The translations under genes and the position numbers were made by a program. Shown here piece by piece: positions 26,204-35,318 of a stretch of 64,000 nucleotides of DNA (its first letter is position 1; each line of letters starts with the position of its first letter). Below the pieces are notes generated by a model. The model was not told the DNA's origin, did no database searches, and was given only the letters and a program-made list of their open reading frames with translations. Origin of the DNA: Paenibacillus piri (GTDB lineage Bacteria; Bacillota; Bacilli; Paenibacillales; NBRC-103111); NCBI RefSeq assembly GCF_004354045.1, contig NZ_SMRT01000001.1:930001-994000 (forward strand), read 5' to 3'.

Positions 26204-27196
26204 TCAGCAGCCGGTGCTGGCCGCACTGGCGAGACGGGTGTCGAACTCGCGAATCTCGGGAGCGACGGACTCTCCCCTGATGCGGGCGAGCAAATGCCGC
26301 ATCGCCTGCGTGCCGATCTCGTATACGGGCTGAACGACCGTTGAAAGCCCGGGAACGGCGTAATCCACGGCTACGCCGTCAAAGCCGATCAGCTTGATCT
26401 GTCCGGGCACGTGAACGCCCATCGCGTACAGGACTCTCATCGCGCCGACGGCGAGCAGGTCGTTGCCGGCGAACACGCCGTCGACATCCGGATGCCGGCT
26501 AAGCAGCTGCTTGACGGCGAGCTCGCCGCCACTGATCATGTAATCGCTCTGTACGATGAGATCCGGCGTGTACCAGGGCTGGTCTTGACACAGCTCCTCA
26601 TAAGCCAGCCGTCTTTCATGGGCCGCGAACACATGCGGAGGACCGCTAATATGAGCGATTTTGCGGCAGCCCTGCGCGGTCAAGTGGCGGACGGCCATCC
26701 TTGCCCCTTCCCGATGCCTCGCTATAAACGAAGCGATGGGCTGGCCGGGAAAGCAGTTATCGACCAGAACGACCGGGATCGAGCTGTCCCGCTCGAAAGC
26801 CGACAGCTCCTCCGGCCGGGCGGTATATGAGGCGAGCAGCAGTCCGTCGACTTGCTTGGTCGCCAACACCTCCATATATTGCCGCTCCTTCTCCGTGCTG
26901 CTGTCGGAATTGCACAGCAGCACGGAGAAGCCGTTCTCCTGCGCGGTGTCTTCGATCGCCCGCGCGAGCAGCGGAAAGAACGGATTTAAAATATTAGGCA
27001 CGATCAAGGCGACGGTAGCGGTGCGCTTGCCGGCCAAGCTTCTGGCAATATGGCTCGGCTTGTACTGCAGTGTCTGCATCGCCTTCTCGACGGCCTCGAT
27101 TGTGCTTTTGTGCACATAGCCGCTCTTGTTCAATACGCGGGATACGGTTGCGACCGATACCCCGGCCAGCTTGCTCACGTCTCGGATAGTTGCCAT
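26204..27196 (-). CDS. rbsR: LacI-family repressor, probably RbsR (ribose utilisation)
   Basis: 330 residues. The N-terminal LacI helix-turn-helix is canonical (ATIRDVSKLAGVSVATVSRVLN) with the hinge helix HIARSLAGKRTATVALIVP. The core is the sugar-binding periplasmic-type fold with DGVFAGNDLLAVGAM and KLIGFDGVAV. It lies 14 bp after the ribokinase gene on the same strand, matching the rbsR/rbsK linkage of Bacillus. No ribose importer genes are present, so the symbol rests on the ribokinase neighbour. Confidence 0.8.
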   Translation of the reverse strand: MATIRDVSKLAGVSVATVSRVLNKSGYVHKSTIEAVEKAMQTLQYKPSHIARSLAGKRTATVALIVPNILNPFFPLLARAIEDTAQENGFSVLLCNSDSSTEKERQYMEVLATKQVDGLLLASYTARPEELSAFERDSSIPVVLVDNCFPGQPIASFIARHREGARMAVRHLTAQGCRKIAHISGPPHVFAAHERRLAYEELCQDQPWYTPDLIVQSDYMISGGELAVKQLLSRHPDVDGVFAGNDLLAVGAMRVLYAMGVHVPGQIKLIGFDGVAVDYAVPGLSTVVQPVYEIGTQAMRHLLARIRGESVAPEIREFDTRLASAASTGC

Positions 27197-27210
27197 AGGC
27201 GGTCGGCGGC

Positions 27211-28119
27211 TCAGCAGCCGGTAACCTCCTCAAGCGTCGGCATGCCCTCCTGCGCGCCGAATCGGGTAACCGAGAGCGATGCGGCCTTGACGGCCTGGCG
27301 GATGGACGCCTCCAGCGATTGGCCGGAGGCAAGTCCGCAGCACAAGGCGGCGTTGAAAGCATCGCCGGCCCCGGTTGTATCCGTTACCTGAACCGGTACG
27401 GCCGGAATCGTCTTCAGCCGGCCCTCCTCCAGGTAGGAGACGCCTTTTTCGCCGCGGGTGACAATGAGCGTCTGCCGGTGCCGCTGCTCCCAGTCGCCCA
27501 TTCCCGCGGCGAGTTCGTCCTCATTCGCGTAGGTGCGCTGAGATAGCAGCTCGAATTCCGTTTCGTTCGGCGTAAGAATGTCGACCATGTCGTGAATCTC
27601 GGCCGGGAGCAGCTTGGCGGGAGCCGGGTTCAATACGGTGGTTACCCCGTTGTCGCGCGCGATTTGCAGCGCAAGCTTGACGGCCGGAATCGGGATTTCC
27701 AGCTGCAGGAGCGCAATATCCGCATCGCGGATAACCGCCTCATGCGCCGCTACAAGCCGCTCGTTCGTGCTTGCGTTCGCGCCGGGCACGATGACGATGC
27801 AGTTATCTTCCGCCGTATGCAGGATGGTCGCCGTACCTGTGGCTTCATGCTCAATGACGGCGATGCGGTCGGTCTTGACGCCGTACCCGGTCAGCTGGCG
27901 TATAATCTGGTGGCCGAACAGATCGTCGCCGACCGAGCCGATCATCGTGGCATCGGCCTCCAGCTTCGCGCAGCCGACCGCCTGGTTGGCGCCTTTGCCG
28001 CCGGGCAGGTAGCGGATATGCTGCCCCTCGATCGTTTCCCCGACCCGTGGCATTCGTTCGGCGGTGACGACCAAATCCATGTTCAAGCTGCCGATAATAA
28101 CGATATGAGGACGTTTCAA
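27211..28119 (-). CDS. rbsK: Ribokinase
   Basis: 302 residues, PfkB-family sugar kinase phosphorylating D-ribose to ribose 5-phosphate in the cytoplasm. The N-terminal glycine motif YLPGGKGANQAVG (about 37-49) and the C-terminal catalytic/anion-hole motif DTTGAGDAFNAALC (about 252-265, with the catalytic Asp in GAGD) are both intact. The length is that of RbsK. It is the first gene of a two-gene unit with the LacI-type regulator, preceded by a cre/LacI-type operator. Deoxyribose or another pentose cannot be excluded. Confidence 0.9.
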   Translation of the reverse strand: MKRPHIVIIGSLNMDLVVTAERMPRVGETIEGQHIRYLPGGKGANQAVGCAKLEADATMIGSVGDDLFGHQIIRQLTGYGVKTDRIAVIEHEATGTATILHTAEDNCIVIVPGANASTNERLVAAHEAVIRDADIALLQLEIPIPAVKLALQIARDNGVTTVLNPAPAKLLPAEIHDMVDILTPNETEFELLSQRTYANEDELAAGMGDWEQRHRQTLIVTRGEKGVSYLEEGRLKTIPAVPVQVTDTTGAGDAFNAALCCGLASGQSLEASIRQAVKAASLSVTRFGAQEGMPTLEEVTGC

Positions 28120-28167
28120 CGCAATCCCTCTTTTCCGTGTAGTAGATTGGTTCGCTTCGGTACAATG

Positions 28168-28181
28168 TGGTACCGGTTACA
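28168..28181. promoter_or_regulatory. LacI/CcpA-type operator upstream of rbsK
   Basis: TGGTACCGGTTACA matches the cre consensus TGWNANCGNTNWCA at all but one defined position and contains the central CG of LacI-family operators. It lies 49 bp before the rbsK start, so it could bind RbsR, CcpA or both. Confidence 0.55.
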
Positions 28182-28310
28182 TACTTCTCATATTATACCG
28201 GGCCCGCTCGCTTCTCGTCAAAATAATTTTGTGCGTCCAGCCGCTGCTGCTGCGGACGGGCCGCCTCAATTGAATGTTTGGATGGAATTATTTGTAAGTT
28301 ACCGGGACCG

Positions 28311-28339
28311 TTGACCGTGTACAGGAATTCGACTAGTAT
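28311..28339 (+). promoter_or_regulatory. Sigma-A-type promoter of the YesM-like kinase gene
   Basis: -35 TTGACC (28311-28316), 17-base spacer, -10 TAGTAT (28334-28339), 34 bases before the ATG at 28373. Confidence 0.6.
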
Positions 28340-28372
28340 GAGTTTTATACTTCCGGTCGAAGGGATGAAGCC

Positions 28373-30187
28373 ATGCTGAAGCTGAAAGCGAGGTCGAGCT
28401 CGTTTCAAAATAAACTGATGCTGTCCTATTTGCTCATTATTCTCATTCCGGTGCTGTCTGCTCTGCTTATTTTTGGTCTTGATTTTTATAATCAAACGAA
28501 GCGAAGCTACGAGGATATTATGAATCAGTTGAACAAACGGACAAGCCTTGTCGTCACCGATTTTTTTTCCAACATCTCGCGAAACTCTTATTTTTACTTT
28601 ACGGACAACCGGTTGAAACGGATTTTGGAGAAAAAGTACGTGCAGAGCAATCTGGAATTTATCGACGACTCGAACTATATGCAGCAGGCGATGGACCAGA
28701 TTTTATTAATGAACGGGCAGCTGGTCGGGATGAGCGTAACCGGTATTAACGGCCGGGTGTACAGCAGCACGAGCGCCAATACCGGATATTTAAACGCGCT
28801 GCTGCAGGAGCTGCCGAAGGATAAGCTGCGCGACGGTAAAATTACCGTATCCAATGCATACAACAGCCAATTTATCAATAATCAGGGCAAGGTCGTGTCG
28901 ATCATCCGTTTCCTGGCCGATTTGGACGGCATCAAGAGCCATGAGGTGTATGCGAAGCTCGATATCCGGTTCAAGCTGATTGAAAATTTGTTCGGCGGCA
29001 TTTCGGAATCGAACAGCGAGGTCGGCACGATTGTGACGGCGGGCGAGCATTTGATCTACACTTCCGCGGACGCGGTTTTTGACGAGGTTGCGATCCAACA
29101 AATTGCAGCGGCGTTCAAAAGGAGCGGCGGCCATGAAAATCAGCTGATGCGGTTGACGGTTAACGGGGAGCCGTACATGTTTGCGGAAACGTTGAACGAG
29201 CTGACCGATTGGACGATCATTCAATTCATTCCTTCCCGGGCCATTGACAACGCGTTTCAAAAAAATATCGGGAAATATGTATCGATCAGTCTTATTTGTC
29301 TCGTAATTGCAATCTTTATGGCGTACTTTTTTTCAAGGCGTTTTTTCAAGCCGATTTCCAAGCTGATCAAAACGATGAAAATGGCCGACTCCGGTACGCT
29401 GGACCGCATTGCCGACGATGAAAACCGCGAGGATGAAATCGGCAAATTGATGCAAAGCTACAACTCGATGATGCACCGCTTAAAGGAAAGCCGCGAAAAA
29501 GAGCTGATGTCGAGCCGCCTGCAGAAACGGGCGGAGCTGAATATGCTGCAAGCGCAGATCAATCCGCATTTTTTATACAATACGCTCAATACGATGCATT
29601 CGATCGCCGAGCTGCACCGGTTCGAGCCGATTTCGGTTATGGCGCAAAGCTTGTCGAGCCTGTACCGGTACAATCTGAAATCGAACGATATCGTCACGAT
29701 CCGGATGGAGCTGGAGCAAATTCGCAACTACGTCCAGATCCAGCAGATGCGGTTCCTGAACAAATTTCAGGTGATCTACGAGATTGACGAGCAGCTCCAT
29801 GATTATCAAATATTGAAATTTTTATTGCAGCCGATTGTGGAAAATGCGTTTTATCACGGGCTCGAGCCGAAGGGCGGCAGCGGAACGCTCAAGCTGTCCA
29901 TCCGGAAAAACGGCCATACGCTCTTTCTGCTCATCGAAGATGACGGCATGGGCATAAGCCGGGACAAGGCGGAGCAGCTGAATCTGTCCTTCCGGAAGCC
30001 TGCTGCCGAGGAACAAAACGAATCGAAAAATCATATCGGGCTGCGCAATGTCAATGCGCGGATCAAAAATTTTTACGGCGACGAGTACTGGCTGCAAATT
30101 TCAAGTGTGGAGGGGCAAGGCACTAGCGTCGAAATGATGATTCCCGCTGAAAAAGGAGAACTGCACGATGCGTATTTTGGTCGTTGA
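28373..30187 (+). CDS. YesM-type sensor histidine kinase
   Basis: 604 residues. First transmembrane helix about 18-37 (LSYLLIILIPVLSALLIFGL), extracellular Cache-like sensor about 40-300, second helix about 303-325 (SISLICLVIAIFMAYFFS), HAMP about 326-380. The kinase box AQINPHFLYNTLNTMHS has its histidine at residue 399. The ATPase domain shows VENAFYHGLEPKG and IEDDGMGIS. The gene overlaps the response regulator by 20 bp. This pair stands at the head of an operon with two sugar-binding lipoproteins, two permeases and a serine hydrolase and most likely controls them. Confidence 0.92.
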   Translation: MLKLKARSSSFQNKLMLSYLLIILIPVLSALLIFGLDFYNQTKRSYEDIMNQLNKRTSLVVTDFFSNISRNSYFYFTDNRLKRILEKKYVQSNLEFIDDSNYMQQAMDQILLMNGQLVGMSVTGINGRVYSSTSANTGYLNALLQELPKDKLRDGKITVSNAYNSQFINNQGKVVSIIRFLADLDGIKSHEVYAKLDIRFKLIENLFGGISESNSEVGTIVTAGEHLIYTSADAVFDEVAIQQIAAAFKRSGGHENQLMRLTVNGEPYMFAETLNELTDWTIIQFIPSRAIDNAFQKNIGKYVSISLICLVIAIFMAYFFSRRFFKPISKLIKTMKMADSGTLDRIADDENREDEIGKLMQSYNSMMHRLKESREKELMSSRLQKRAELNMLQAQINPHFLYNTLNTMHSIAELHRFEPISVMAQSLSSLYRYNLKSNDIVTIRMELEQIRNYVQIQQMRFLNKFQVIYEIDEQLHDYQILKFLLQPIVENAFYHGLEPKGGSGTLKLSIRKNGHTLFLLIEDDGMGISRDKAEQLNLSFRKPAAEEQNESKNHIGLRNVNARIKNFYGDEYWLQISSVEGQGTSVEMMIPAEKGELHDAYFGR

Positions 30188-31691
30188 CGACGAATATTAC
30201 TCAAGGAAGGCGATCATGCAAATGATTGGTGACTGCTGTCCGCACGCGGCGCTGGATGAAGCGGAGGATGGCGGGGAGGCGCTAGGCATGCTGCGGTCGA
30301 ACCGCTACGATCTGCTGTTTTCCGATATCCGGATGCCGGGGCTTGACGGGATTCAATTGGCCGCAGCCGTTCACGAGCAGTTTCCGTCGTTGGTCAATGT
30401 TATCGTAAGCGGTTACGACGATTTTCAATATGCGCAAAAGGCGATTGCTTACCGCGTGGAGCAATACTTGCTCAAACCGGTGCAGATGCAGCAGATAGCA
30501 CAAATTATGCAGCGGATTCAGCAGCAGGCGGAGCTGTCGGCGCAGCGCTGCCTGGAGGAGCGGCTGGCGGCCGTGATTTATCAAGAGCCGGACGGCGGCG
30601 AAGAAGCCGAGACGGAATTTCCGCTCGCGGGCCGCTCTTACAGGACGGCGGTATTTCAGATGGACCGGCCGTACAAGGAGCGGCTGGAGCAGGCGCTCAA
30701 TGAACAATTGCGGCACGCCGGAGCCGCATGCTGCTTTTTCTGCGATCGCAGAAACGGAACGATGCATGTCGCCGTATTGCATGCGCCTGGCGGGTTCCCG
30801 TGGGAACGGCTGCGGCTCAAGGAGCTGTGCATGGCTGCGATGGAGCCTATAAAGCGGGCAGGCGCCCGGATATACGCCGGACTCAGTAGCGTTATCAAGG
30901 ACAACGCGGGCGGGACGGATCATGGCAATGAGCTGAGGCAGTCGTATAGGCAGGCGAAGCGGGCTTTGCTGAACCGGCATTTGGCCGGGGGCGGCAGCGT
31001 CGGCCTGTACGAGGAATTGAGCGGCAATCCCCGTTACAGCTTTGAGCTGCTGGAGGAGCTGCTGCTCCCGTTGTACAACAAGCTGATCCGCTATCAGGAT
31101 AAAGAGGCGGCCGAGCTGATCGGCAATTTGTTTCGGGTCATTGCGGAGCGCCGGCTGTCGGCGCATACGCTGCACGATACGTGCTCGAAGCTGATTGCCA
31201 TATTTAACGCCGTAATTGAACGGATTAACGAGGAAGGGGCTGGTACGGAGCCGGAGCCTTATTTGGCCCCGGTAGATTTATACGATTACTACGAGCCGGA
31301 CGAGATCGTCCGTTATTTGAACGGGCAGGCTGCCGCCTTATCCGCCAAGCTGCAGCAGGTCCGGTCCAGAACCGACATCGTGCAGCAGATGAAGGACTAT
31401 GTGGAGCGGAATTACCGGCATCAAATTTTATTGGACGATATGGCGAAAACGATGTTTTATACGGATACCTCGTATTTAAGCCGGCTGTTCAAGAAAAAGA
31501 GCGGCATGAGCTTCACGAATTATTTGCTGTCGGTCCGCATGCAGAACGCCAAAAAGCTGCTGGAAACCGACTTGAGTTTATCCGTTGCCGACGTAGCGAG
31601 CGCGGTCGGGTTCAACGACTACTCCTACTTTATCCATATGTACAAAAAGTTTTACGGGGAGACGCCGGGTCAAAGCAAGAAAAGGGATTAA
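30168..31691 (+). CDS. YesN-type response regulator (REC + AraC HTH)
   Basis: 507 residues. The receiver domain (1-120) has the acidic pair D7-D8, phospho-acceptor D53 in LLFSDIRMPG and the lysine of YLLKPVQ. A middle dimerisation region (about 160-370) is followed by the AraC DNA-binding domain (about 400-505, with ILLDDMAKTMFYTDTSYLSRL and VADVASAVGFNDYSYFIHMY). Its start lies inside the kinase gene. Unlike the homologue at 20309 it is uninterrupted. It is expected to activate the importer genes that follow 21 bp later. Confidence 0.92.
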   Translation: MRILVVDDEYYSRKAIMQMIGDCCPHAALDEAEDGGEALGMLRSNRYDLLFSDIRMPGLDGIQLAAAVHEQFPSLVNVIVSGYDDFQYAQKAIAYRVEQYLLKPVQMQQIAQIMQRIQQQAELSAQRCLEERLAAVIYQEPDGGEEAETEFPLAGRSYRTAVFQMDRPYKERLEQALNEQLRHAGAACCFFCDRRNGTMHVAVLHAPGGFPWERLRLKELCMAAMEPIKRAGARIYAGLSSVIKDNAGGTDHGNELRQSYRQAKRALLNRHLAGGGSVGLYEELSGNPRYSFELLEELLLPLYNKLIRYQDKEAAELIGNLFRVIAERRLSAHTLHDTCSKLIAIFNAVIERINEEGAGTEPEPYLAPVDLYDYYEPDEIVRYLNGQAAALSAKLQQVRSRTDIVQQMKDYVERNYRHQILLDDMAKTMFYTDTSYLSRLFKKKSGMSFTNYLLSVRMQNAKKLLETDLSLSVADVASAVGFNDYSYFIHMYKKFYGETPGQSKKRD

Positions 31692-31712
31692 CGCACTGAA
31701 GGAGGGAACAGG

Positions 31713-32960
31713 ATGTCCGGCAAGTCGATTATAGCGCTGCTTCTGGGGTTGAGTCTTGCTTTTGCCGTAACCGGCTGCTCCGCCTCGGGTCCGTCGGCCG
31801 TCACGCCTAAGGCTCCCAAGATCAAGCTGGAGCTGCTGACCAACAAGAGCGACACGATGGAGACGATGGATAAGATCATCGCCCGCTTTCGCGAGCGCTA
31901 TCCGAACGTTGAGATCGAGCAGGAAGCGCCGCCCAATATGTTAAAGGTGCTGGCGATGCGCTTTTCCACCAATACGCCTCCGGATTTGTTTACGGTGTAT
32001 CCGACGGCGCCCAGCATGCGTCAGCCGGTGAAAAGCGGCTATTTGACGGATTTAACCGGAGACCCGGTTTTATCGAATGTGCGGCCCGACTTTCTCGAGT
32101 TTAGTCGGACAGGCGGCAAAAATTACGCGGTTCCGCTTGCCCTGGAGGGCTACGGGATCATTTACAATACGGCTATGTTCCGCGAGCTGAATCTGGATAT
32201 ACCGCAAACCTATGCCGAGCTGCTGAACATATGCGAGCGGTTAAAAGCGGCCGGGATAACGCCGTTTATTTTCGCTGACAAAGACTTCACGTACGTGCGC
32301 CGGATATCGAGCGTTTTATTGGGGTTGGACAATCCAGGCATCATTCCGTACTTTGAAAACGTAATGGCGGGACGGGATCATATTCAAGACAGCGTTCAGC
32401 TGATCGGTATGGCCACAAAAACGATGGAGCTGCGCAAGTATGGGCAGCGGGATTCGCTCGACACGTCGATTGAAAATGCGGTCCGCGAATTTGCCGGCGG
32501 GCGGGCGGCGATGTTTTTCAACGGCATGTGGGAAGTGAACACGATCAAGAGGACTAACCCCGATCTGGATGTGGCGATGTTTCCGTTTCCGGCGGAGCGG
32601 AAAGGAGATACGAGGGTGGCGATGCAGGTGGGCACGGCATTCGGCATCCCGAAGCAATCGAAGACGATGGCTGAAGCGAAGCAATTTCTCAGCTTTCTGA
32701 CGACGACGGAGATGGCCCAGCTGTTTTCCGACGAGACGGGCAATATTTCAATCATCAACGGTGTTAAACATACGACCAAGGAAAACGGAGGCATTGCCGA
32801 GTACGCGCTGGCGGGCAAGCTGTTTCGTGCGGCGGACTCGCCGTGGACGATGTCGATGCAGGACGAGTTCGGCAAAGCGGTGCAGGAGCTGATCGCGGGC
32901 GGAGGACTGGATACGTTCATGCGGAAAATGGAGGAGACGTTTTACCGGGCCGAGGAATAG
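31713..32960 (+). CDS. Extracellular sugar-binding lipoprotein, first of two tandem paralogues
   Basis: 415 residues with lipobox FAVTGC (lipidated cysteine at residue 22) and strong ribosome site AAGGAGGG. The family 1 solute-binding fold is recognisable. The protein is plainly paralogous to the next gene: both share APPNMLKVLAMR, FTVYPTAPSMRQP/FTVYPSAPSMRQP, ALEGYGIIYN/ALEGYGVTYN and RAADSPWTMSMQDEFGKA/RAADSPWTPAMQDDFGKA. It directly follows the response regulator and has no permease between it and its paralogue, suggesting either a binding protein with distinct specificity sharing one channel, or a sensory role with the YesM-type kinase. Confidence 0.9.
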   Translation: MSGKSIIALLLGLSLAFAVTGCSASGPSAVTPKAPKIKLELLTNKSDTMETMDKIIARFRERYPNVEIEQEAPPNMLKVLAMRFSTNTPPDLFTVYPTAPSMRQPVKSGYLTDLTGDPVLSNVRPDFLEFSRTGGKNYAVPLALEGYGIIYNTAMFRELNLDIPQTYAELLNICERLKAAGITPFIFADKDFTYVRRISSVLLGLDNPGIIPYFENVMAGRDHIQDSVQLIGMATKTMELRKYGQRDSLDTSIENAVREFAGGRAAMFFNGMWEVNTIKRTNPDLDVAMFPFPAERKGDTRVAMQVGTAFGIPKQSKTMAEAKQFLSFLTTTEMAQLFSDETGNISIINGVKHTTKENGGIAEYALAGKLFRAADSPWTMSMQDEFGKAVQELIAGGGLDTFMRKMEETFYRAEE

Positions 32961-33037
32961 AGGATGTTAATGATCAAATCTCTCATGTCGATATGGTCAT
33001 GGTTCTCATATATTTCCCCTCCTCCGGTTGCTATTAT

Positions 33038-33051
33038 TGTAAGCGCAACCA
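33038..33051. promoter_or_regulatory. cre-like element before the second binding-protein gene
   Basis: TGTAAGCGCAACCA matches the cre consensus at all defined positions except two. It lies 27 bp upstream of the ATG at 33079 in the 118-bp gap between the two binding-protein genes, where CcpA would repress or block transcription of the importer. Confidence 0.4.
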
Positions 33052-33078
33052 AAAAGAAAATGTAGGGGGAACTTCGAG

Positions 33079-34359
33079 ATGAACAACCGAAACAGCTTCA
33101 AAATCATGGCCTCGTTAGGAACGGCGGTCGCATTGGCCGTTACCGCAGGCTGTTCCGCCGGAGGCGGCGAAGGAACGGGAAAGGACGCTCCTGCGGCGGC
33201 GGCAAGCGGGCAAAAGGTGAAGCTTGAATTTTTATCCAACAAAGCGAACGAAGTCGATGTCATGAACAAGATCATCCAAAAATTTCGTGAAAAAAACCAA
33301 AACATCGATATCGAGGTCAATGCCCCGCCGAACATGCTGAAGGTGCTGGCGATGCGGATCGCGAACAACGATGCGCCGCCTTTTTTTACCGTCTATCCTT
33401 CGGCACCCAGCATGCGCCAGCCCGCCAAGGACGGCTATTATGCCGATCTGACCGGCGATCCGGCCCTGTTCAACAATATTTCGCCAAGCTTTGTCGATTT
33501 CAGCAAAACGTTCAATAAAAACTACGCTGTCCCTTATGCGCTGGAAGGCTATGGGGTAACGTACAATATGGACATGTTCAAAGAGCTCGGCCTGGAGGTT
33601 CCGAAAACGTACGACGAGCTGATTCAGACGGCCGAGAAAATCAGGGCGGCAGGCAAAACGCCGTTCCTGTTCCCGGACAAAGATTACGCGATCATCCGGC
33701 AAACGACGGCCGCCTTCCTCGGACTGTATATCCCGAACGTAACCCAATATTTCGACGATGTCATTAACGGCAAGCAGCATATTGCGGACAATCAGGAAGT
33801 GCGCAAGGTGGCGCAGCGGATACTGGATTTGAGAAAGTACGGGCAGAAAGATTTGCTTGGAACTTCCGCCGATAACGTCGTGCGCGATATGGCCGCCGGC
33901 AAAGGCGCGATGTTTTTCCACGGCATGTGGCAGGGGCCCGCTGTCAAGAAGGCGAATCCGGATATGAACGTAGGCATTTTCCCGTTCCCGGCCGATAAGG
34001 CGGAGGATACGAAGGTCGCGATGCAGGTAGGGACGGCGATCGCCCTGCCGAAGGACGGGAAAAACGCCGCCGAAGCCAAAAAGTTTATGGAATATTTCAG
34101 CAGCACCGAAGTTGCCCAGGCTTATTCGGACGAGACCGGCATGATTTCCGTCGTCAAGGGCGTGAAGCATAACAACAAAATCAACCAGACGCTGGCGGAA
34201 TATACGCAGGCCAACAAAATTTACAGAGCGGCCGATTCCCCGTGGACGCCGGCGATGCAGGATGATTTCGGCAAGGCGACGCAGGAATTGATCGGCGGGG
34301 GCAGCCTGGATGCCTACATGAAAAAGCTCGAGGACATTTTCTACAATAAAGGCAACTAG
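33079..34359 (+). CDS. Extracellular sugar-binding lipoprotein, second of two tandem paralogues
   Basis: 426 residues, lipobox VTAGC with the lipidated cysteine at residue 25, ribosome site AGGGGGA. It is a close paralogue of the upstream binding protein (the shared blocks are listed there) but has a longer leader and a glycine/alanine-rich linker after the cysteine. It lies 32 bp before the permease pair, so it is the binding protein most obviously matched to that channel. Substrate unknown. Confidence 0.9.
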   Translation: MNNRNSFKIMASLGTAVALAVTAGCSAGGGEGTGKDAPAAAASGQKVKLEFLSNKANEVDVMNKIIQKFREKNQNIDIEVNAPPNMLKVLAMRIANNDAPPFFTVYPSAPSMRQPAKDGYYADLTGDPALFNNISPSFVDFSKTFNKNYAVPYALEGYGVTYNMDMFKELGLEVPKTYDELIQTAEKIRAAGKTPFLFPDKDYAIIRQTTAAFLGLYIPNVTQYFDDVINGKQHIADNQEVRKVAQRILDLRKYGQKDLLGTSADNVVRDMAAGKGAMFFHGMWQGPAVKKANPDMNVGIFPFPADKAEDTKVAMQVGTAIALPKDGKNAAEAKKFMEYFSSTEVAQAYSDETGMISVVKGVKHNNKINQTLAEYTQANKIYRAADSPWTPAMQDDFGKATQELIGGGSLDAYMKKLEDIFYNKGN

Positions 34360-34391
34360 GCATGGCTAAACTGCAGCTTTGGAGGTTGAGA

Positions 34392-35318
34392 ATGGAAGTG
34401 ATTGGCACAACAAACGCCCAAACGGCCGGCAGACGGAAAATGGCGCTTGGCAGCAAAAAGCTGCGGGTTTACGTATGGTTTACGCTGCCGGCGCTGCTGC
34501 TCTATATCGGATTTTTTTTCTACCCGGCCTTGATGGGGCTCAATTACAGCTTGACGAATTGGGACGGGATGGCGAGGACGTATCGTTATATCGGGCTAAG
34601 CAATTATGCGGCTATTTTCAAGGATGAACGGTTTCTTCACGCTTTGGGCTTTACATTCAAGTACACGCTGATCGTTGTCGTCGCGAAGCTGGCAATCGCC
34701 CTTGGGCTGGCTTTGCTGTTAACGAGCCGGATGCGGTTCCGCAGTTTTTTCCGGTCGATCTATTTTTTCCCGGCCGTGCTAAGCTTAATCACGATCGGCT
34801 TGATTTTTAACGAAATTTTCTTCACGATTTTGCCTGTTATCGGTGAAGCATTAGGGATCGAGCCGCTGTCGCGCAACATTCTGGGCAATAAAGATACGGC
34901 GCTGTACGGCATTCTGATCGCCAACATATGGCATGGGGTCGCGGTGCCGATGGTCATTTTTATGGCGGGTCTGTCGAGCGTACCCAAAGATTTGCACGAG
35001 GCGGCCACGATCGACGGAGCGGGCAAGAGACAGCGGTTTTTCTCGATTACGCTTCCTTTCCTTATCCCGATGCTGAATGTCAACCTGGTGCTGCTGATCA
35101 AGGGCGGGTTGACCGTATTCGACTCCATCGTTGCGATGACGGACGGAGGTCCCGGCACATCGACCGAATCGATCGGCTTCCTCATTTACCGGCATGGCAT
35201 GCTGGAAAATAAATTCGGCTACGCTACCGCCGAGTCGATCTTCGTCTTTGCGATGATCGCGATCATTTCCTACGTGCAGATGAAATGGCTGAACAAGCAG
35301 GAGGTGGGCCAGCAGTGA
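34392..35318 (+). CDS. Sugar ABC transporter permease (MalF/UgpA-like)
   Basis: 308 residues from ATG 34392; GGAGG at 34381-34385 sits between this ATG and one ten codons earlier, which is therefore rejected. Six helices, beginning WFTLPALLLYIGFFFYPALM. The EAA loop is LHEAATIDGAGKRQRFFSIT (about 203-222). The stop codon overlaps the GTG start of the second permease. Confidence 0.9.
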   Translation: MEVIGTTNAQTAGRRKMALGSKKLRVYVWFTLPALLLYIGFFFYPALMGLNYSLTNWDGMARTYRYIGLSNYAAIFKDERFLHALGFTFKYTLIVVVAKLAIALGLALLLTSRMRFRSFFRSIYFFPAVLSLITIGLIFNEIFFTILPVIGEALGIEPLSRNILGNKDTALYGILIANIWHGVAVPMVIFMAGLSSVPKDLHEAATIDGAGKRQRFFSITLPFLIPMLNVNLVLLIKGGLTVFDSIVAMTDGGPGTSTESIGFLIYRHGMLENKFGYATAESIFVFAMIAIISYVQMKWLNKQEVGQQ

